20,457 nucleotides of DNA, from contig CAIYOB010000530.1 in assembly GCA_903927685.1 (NCBI GenBank), positions 1 to 20,457 of the forward strand, in the 5' to 3' direction. The notes under the pieces were generated by a model that worked only from the letters and a program-made list of their open reading frames with translations, did not search any database and was not told the origin of the DNA. Origin of the DNA: an uncultured Planctomycetaceae bacterium. GTDB lineage: Bacteria; Planctomycetota; Planctomycetia; Pirellulales; Pirellulaceae. Below are positions 16,574 to 20,457 of the stretch, piece by piece. Position 1 is the first letter of the stretch. Each line of letters begins with the position of its first letter. A program made the translations under genes and the position numbers.

Positions 16574-19243
16574 TCAGAGTTCCGACCGAAGGCAAGGCGC
16601 GGGCCCCGACGTGTCAAAGACCGCGACCCGTCGCTGGGTGCGCATCGTCCCGCTGGACACCGCTTGCCCGGGCTTTCCAATCAACACGGCCTGCTGTTGG
16701 CCAGCGGGCAGCAACACCTGCACGGCAGTTCCCTGTCCCTCGAAGGGCAGCAGGCGGCACGTGACGTCGGGACGTTGGCCCACGGGGTACGGCAGCAGGA
16801 CGTAAACCAGCTTCGCCGGGAGCGCGGCGCGGAGGGTGTAGATGACGGTGGGTACCTCCCGCTTCCCATGTTCGGCGGAGCGTGCCTGCGGGGTCTTCCA
16901 ACTGGCTCGCCAGCGTTCATTGGGAAGGAAGCCTTGTACTTCGGGAGTCGATTCGCCCTTGGCGATACGCACTTGCAGGCCCTCCACCGGCGCCGCGGCC
17001 ACGACCACGTTGGACACCCCGGGATCCATCGACCGCGCGACAGTTCCCTCCAGCTCCGCTTCCTCGTGATTGAGGTGGAATATCGACTCGATCTGGTGCA
17101 CGCCTTCGCCCTCCACCGTGTCCACGACGATGAAGTAGTCGGGCTTCACGAAGACCAACTCGCGGCGGTGCGTCACCTTGGTCGACCGCTGGGGACCGTA
17201 ACCATCGGCGTAGACTCCGGCGCCGTAATCCAGGGCGCTGTTCGTGGCCCATTGCAGGTCTGCCACGGGCTCCTTGGTCACATAGGTGCCCTGGAGCCCG
17301 GCCCGATGCTGGTCCTGCCCATCGATCCGGAGCGTGTTGTGGCCGCGGGTGCTGAGCACATACCGGCGCCAGTCGGAAGCATCGTAGTCGTAGTAGCCCG
17401 CATCGCTGATCTGCTCCCGCCCGTGACCGTAGATGATCACGTTGAGCTTGTCCTCGTGCTGATGACCGTAGCCGTACGGCCCCGCTTCCAGCAGGCCGTA
17501 GCGTTCGCCCGAGCCCTGCCAGCCGGACCGCATGACCATCCAGCCCGCGTACGGGAACAGGGTGCTGGTGGTCGGCGGCGGTGCGCCGGCCTGACCGCCA
17601 CTGGCGGCCCACTGCAGCTCGGGGTCATCCGGCGCCACCTCCCTGGCTCCGACCGCCAGGCTGTCGAGCACCGAGCGACGGCTGCCGTCATTCAGGTCCG
17701 GCAGTCGCCAGTCCGGCTCGGCCAAGTACAGGTCGCAGCGGTACATGGCCGCCAACCGCTGCGCGTAGTCGGCCGGCAGTTCCACTCCGCTGCGTTTCGC
17801 GAGTCGGTACACTTGAAGAAAACTGGCGAGGGCCACAGACTGGTAGCCGGTGGACAGCTCGAACTGCGCCCCGTCCGGGTAGACTTGCTGGACGAGTTGA
17901 GCGTACAGCGTGTCGGTCGCCTGCTTTCGCCATTCCGCGCTTTCCCGGAACTCGGGGAACACGCTCCCCACGCAGGCCATTCCCGCACACTCGATCGCCA
18001 GCCAGTTCCCTCCTGTCCGCCACCGCTGCAAGTGCCGGGCGTGTTCGACCATGCTCTTGAGCATGACGCAGCCGGCCTCGGGCGTGAAACTGGGCGAGTT
18101 CAACAGTCCGAAGAACGCGTCGGGCCAGGCGCCCATCATGCGCAGGCCGCTCTCGATGGTCCGCCACGTCGGCGTCTGATTGCCCGAGTCGAGTTCGGGG
18201 ACCGGGCAGTCGGCGGTCCAGTCGAGCAACTGACTGACCACTTCGCGCGCGTACTTCTCGTCGCCGGTGAGTCGATAGACGCGCATCAGCGTCGTCCACT
18301 GATGCATGCGGTTCAGCCCGCACCAGGTCCACTCTCGTGTCCGGTCGGGATCATCTCCGGTGAACGGGAGCAACGACCAGTCGATGTCCTGGCCCATGTC
18401 GTACAGCTTGCCGTGCACCCGCAGCCACCGGTGGTCAAGCACATCCTGCGCTGTCTCGGGGAACTCCAGGTCTTCGCTATCCAGCACCACGCTGACACGC
18501 GCGCCGCTGGCGGCCGGCGAGTACAGCCAGAATTCCAACGTGTCGTAGTTCGTCCAGTCATGCACCAAGCCGGCATTCCGCACCAGGCGATTGGCTGGCG
18601 AACTCACCCACCGCCCGCTGCGCTGGCCCGAGTGCGCCAGGTCGGCACTGGACTCGATGCCCTCCCAGGTATCCGGCCCATCCTCGAAGTGGCCCAAGTC
18701 CACGGTTCCACCCGGACCTGTCAGGGACAGCTCGTCCAGATGGACCGCGGCCTCTCGCTCTGACTTCTGTCCCGGCTCATCCAGCGTGAAGGCGATGTAC
18801 CGGATGAAGTCCCAGCCCAGCGGCCGATGCACCGTCTGGAAGTCGCGCTTCGTCAGGCGAAGGCGTTTCCACCCTGTCCACTCGATGGAGAACGAATGCA
18901 CGAACCCGTTCCAACTCGTCACCGCCGCCAGCGAGGGCGATTCGGTGCGCGACTCCGTACGGCGGTGTCCGCGCCCGGAGGGCTCCGGCCGCTCGCGGTA
19001 GTAAGCGAGCAGCTCGGCCTTGGCTCGTGTGTGGTCGCCGGCGGTGACGGCCGCCGCGACCTGCTCCAGGCCGGGCCGAGCAAGATCCAACGCAGCAAAA
19101 AAGTCCACATCGGTCAGGCGCGGACCGCGGATCCGGTCCTGGCTCACCGCTTTCGCGTCATCCAGGGATCGCTCGGCTCCACGCGCAGTGACCGTCGCCA
19201 GAACGCAGACCAGTAGGACGAGAGCTTGTGGCGTATTGTTCAT
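16574..19243 (-). CDS. Heparinase II/III-family polysaccharide lyase with N-terminal carbohydrate-binding-like region
   Basis: The ATG at 19243 is preferred to an in-frame GTG at 19315, as it starts a clean signal peptide (MNNTPQALVLLVCVLATVTA); the Shine-Dalgarno is weak. The product is 889 residues, longer than typical because a beta-sandwich-like insert (about 95-245, with AAVHLDELSLTG) precedes the toroid. The alpha toroid carries GLNRMHQW, GNWLAIECAG with N413, and DGAQFELSTGYQSVAL with Y467. The C-terminal heparinase II/III-like sheet domain carries GYGHQHEDKLNVI with H594 and H596, ISDAGYYDYD, and TRGHNTLRIDGQ with H635. Asn, Tyr and His at such places are the catalytic set in PL12, PL15, PL17 and PL21 relatives. 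Substrate could be heparan, alginate or another uronan. It follows the upstream glycoside-hydrolase-like gene by 71 bases, implying an operon. Confidence 0.87.
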   Translation of the reverse strand: MNNTPQALVLLVCVLATVTARGAERSLDDAKAVSQDRIRGPRLTDVDFFAALDLARPGLEQVAAAVTAGDHTRAKAELLAYYRERPEPSGRGHRRTESRTESPSLAAVTSWNGFVHSFSIEWTGWKRLRLTKRDFQTVHRPLGWDFIRYIAFTLDEPGQKSEREAAVHLDELSLTGPGGTVDLGHFEDGPDTWEGIESSADLAHSGQRSGRWVSSPANRLVRNAGLVHDWTNYDTLEFWLYSPAASGARVSVVLDSEDLEFPETAQDVLDHRWLRVHGKLYDMGQDIDWSLLPFTGDDPDRTREWTWCGLNRMHQWTTLMRVYRLTGDEKYAREVVSQLLDWTADCPVPELDSGNQTPTWRTIESGLRMMGAWPDAFFGLLNSPSFTPEAGCVMLKSMVEHARHLQRWRTGGNWLAIECAGMACVGSVFPEFRESAEWRKQATDTLYAQLVQQVYPDGAQFELSTGYQSVALASFLQVYRLAKRSGVELPADYAQRLAAMYRCDLYLAEPDWRLPDLNDGSRRSVLDSLAVGAREVAPDDPELQWAASGGQAGAPPPTTSTLFPYAGWMVMRSGWQGSGERYGLLEAGPYGYGHQHEDKLNVIIYGHGREQISDAGYYDYDASDWRRYVLSTRGHNTLRIDGQDQHRAGLQGTYVTKEPVADLQWATNSALDYGAGVYADGYGPQRSTKVTHRRELVFVKPDYFIVVDTVEGEGVHQIESIFHLNHEEAELEGTVARSMDPGVSNVVVAAAPVEGLQVRIAKGESTPEVQGFLPNERWRASWKTPQARSAEHGKREVPTVIYTLRAALPAKLVYVLLPYPVGQRPDVTCRLLPFEGQGTAVQVLLPAGQQQAVLIGKPGQAVSSGTMRTQRRVAVFDTSGPAPCLRSEL

Positions 19244-19314
19244 CGTTCGGTCTCGCTCTTGTTTCGTGCAGACCGCCGTCAGCAAAATCGCGGCCGCGGC
19301 ACAGGCCTGCGGCA

Positions 19315-20457
19315 CTAATCGTTCGCCTCAGGCTTCACCCGCACGACTCGATATGCCCAGGGGCTCAGCTGCCAGCGGAGGGTGCCGTTGTCGCTGACGA
19401 TTACCTCTCGCGACACGGCGTCCCAGACTTGGGAGATGCCGCGCCAGTTCAGGTGGTCAAGGTGCAGCGTGACCGTCGCGTCGGCGTCGCGGTCCGTCAG
19501 GTTGCTGACGAACATCAGCAGGCCTTCGCCGGGACGTTCGTAGGCCGTCGCGTAGACGCCCGCGGGCTCGCACTTCAGCAAGTTGGCATTGTTCCAGTAC
19601 GGGTACAGCTTTGCGTCCTGGAAAGGGAACTCGTCGTAGACCTTCCATAACGTCGCGATCCGGTCCAGGGCTTCGTAGCCGGCCGGGCGGATCAGCACCC
19701 CGTGCAGCAGCGTGTAGGCCAGCACGTCCCGGGCGTAATACGGCTGGCCGTCGTAGACCAGGAACTCGGAAGGCACGCCCCACTGGCGGCCCATGAATTC
19801 GGTGCGGAAGGCATCCATGGGCAAGATGTCCAACGTCTTGACCGGTGGTTTGATCGCGTCGATTTGCTCGCCGCCCCAAGTGCTCGTGCCCCAGCCGAGC
19901 GTTGGGATCACCATCACGGTCGAGTTGTGAATGTTCAGTTGTCCGTCCGGCTTGCGCTGCCGGGTGAGGACATACAGCCGCTGCATGAACTCCCGCGTGG
20001 CAAAGATGTCGTACGTCGGACGTAGCGTCCCGTCCGCGGCCCGATAACCGCAGCCGTGGCGAGGATTGTTGCACGCCAGCGGCCATTCGGGGCCGTCCAG
20101 ATACCAGCCGTCATGCCCGAACTCGGCCAACAGCCGGTCAAGATGGAACAGGCAGAAGTCCTTCCACACGCTGTTCCAGCAGACATAGTACGCCTTCTGC
20201 GGCGGCTGCCGCTGGTAGATGCCCCAGGCCGGTTCGGCGAGAACCTCTTTCGAGTACCTACGCCACTCCGGCGTGTTGTCCGCAAACTGCCGCGCCATGT
20301 ACAGCAGCAAGCCGATGCCTTGCTGGTGGCAAGCATCGACGAGGCTCTTCAACCGCGGGCGATTCTCGGCGGTCACATAGGGGTGCGACTGGTACGGCGA
20401 CCAGTGCTCGTGGAAACAGATCGTGCGCACGCCCCGCGAGGCCAGTTGCTGCAGCTG
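19315..20457 (-). CDS. TIM-barrel glycoside-hydrolase-like protein, 5' end cut by window edge
   Basis: The frame stays open to the right edge, so the start and N terminus lie outside; 380 residues are visible. The layout is the C-terminal part of a (beta/alpha)8 barrel: CFHEHWSPYQ (about visible residues 14-23), GIGLLLYMARQ, then YYVCWNSVWKDF, GHDGWYLDGPEW with Asp116 and Asp121 at a strand end, GQLNIHNS, and TSTWGGEQID. After these a beta-rich tail (LLMFVSNLTDRDADATVTLH) closes the protein, as in many glycosidases. The NS-W-x-D and DG-Y-L-D pattern resembles uncharacterised glycoside hydrolase domains such as DUF6067 or GH123-like proteins, which act on hexosamine-containing glycans; that link is from memory and tentative. 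It heads the visible part of the leftward lyase operon, its TAG ending at 19315. Confidence 0.62.
   Translation of the reverse strand, partial: QLQQLASRGVRTICFHEHWSPYQSHPYVTAENRPRLKSLVDACHQQGIGLLLYMARQFADNTPEWRRYSKEVLAEPAWGIYQRQPPQKAYYVCWNSVWKDFCLFHLDRLLAEFGHDGWYLDGPEWPLACNNPRHGCGYRAADGTLRPTYDIFATREFMQRLYVLTRQRKPDGQLNIHNSTVMVIPTLGWGTSTWGGEQIDAIKPPVKTLDILPMDAFRTEFMGRQWGVPSEFLVYDGQPYYARDVLAYTLLHGVLIRPAGYEALDRIATLWKVYDEFPFQDAKLYPYWNNANLLKCEPAGVYATAYERPGEGLLMFVSNLTDRDADATVTLHLDHLNWRGISQVWDAVSREVIVSDNGTLRWQLSPWAYRVVRVKPEAND

Overview
The window is about 20.5 kb of GC-rich bacterial DNA, densely coding and dominated by secreted carbohydrate-active enzymes. The mix suggests a planctomycete or related PVC-phylum bacterium: an NPCBM-carrying GH36 enzyme, a giant secreted protein with a double PQQ-type propeller and a methyltransferase-like head, multi-module propeller/FN3 proteins, and no SusC/SusD pair. 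This assignment is inferred from protein types; there is no rRNA or tRNA gene here to confirm it.

Left part (1-12175). A GH9 endoglucanase-type enzyme, cut by the left edge, runs on the + strand and meets tail-to-tail a 1060-residue secreted protein on the - strand (TolB/oligogalacturonate-lyase-like propeller, FN3 and sugar-binding-like modules). That gene and an NPCBM-GH36 alpha-galactosidase-type gene diverge from a 310-bp promoter region. Downstream of GH36 come a five-helix membrane protein of unknown function, a 146-bp palindromic MITE-like element, and the PQQ-propeller protein.

Middle (12176-14343). A structured gap is followed by an AHSA1/SRPBCC-domain gene on the - strand with its own promoter. 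A gene-free stretch of about 340 bp then carries a hairpin, an 18-bp tandem repeat and a TTGACA promoter candidate. Next is a secreted lectin-fold protein resembling PL14-type lyases.

Right part (14360-20457). Three genes run leftward on the - strand in the order TIM-barrel glycoside-hydrolase-like protein (cut by the right edge), heparinase II/III-family lyase, PL8 polysaccharide lyase. The lyase pair points to uronic-acid polysaccharides such as chondroitin, hyaluronan or a related acidic glycan. Together the window reads as a polysaccharide-utilisation island in which export signals precede most enzymes. No transporter, sulfatase or regulator gene is visible inside it.
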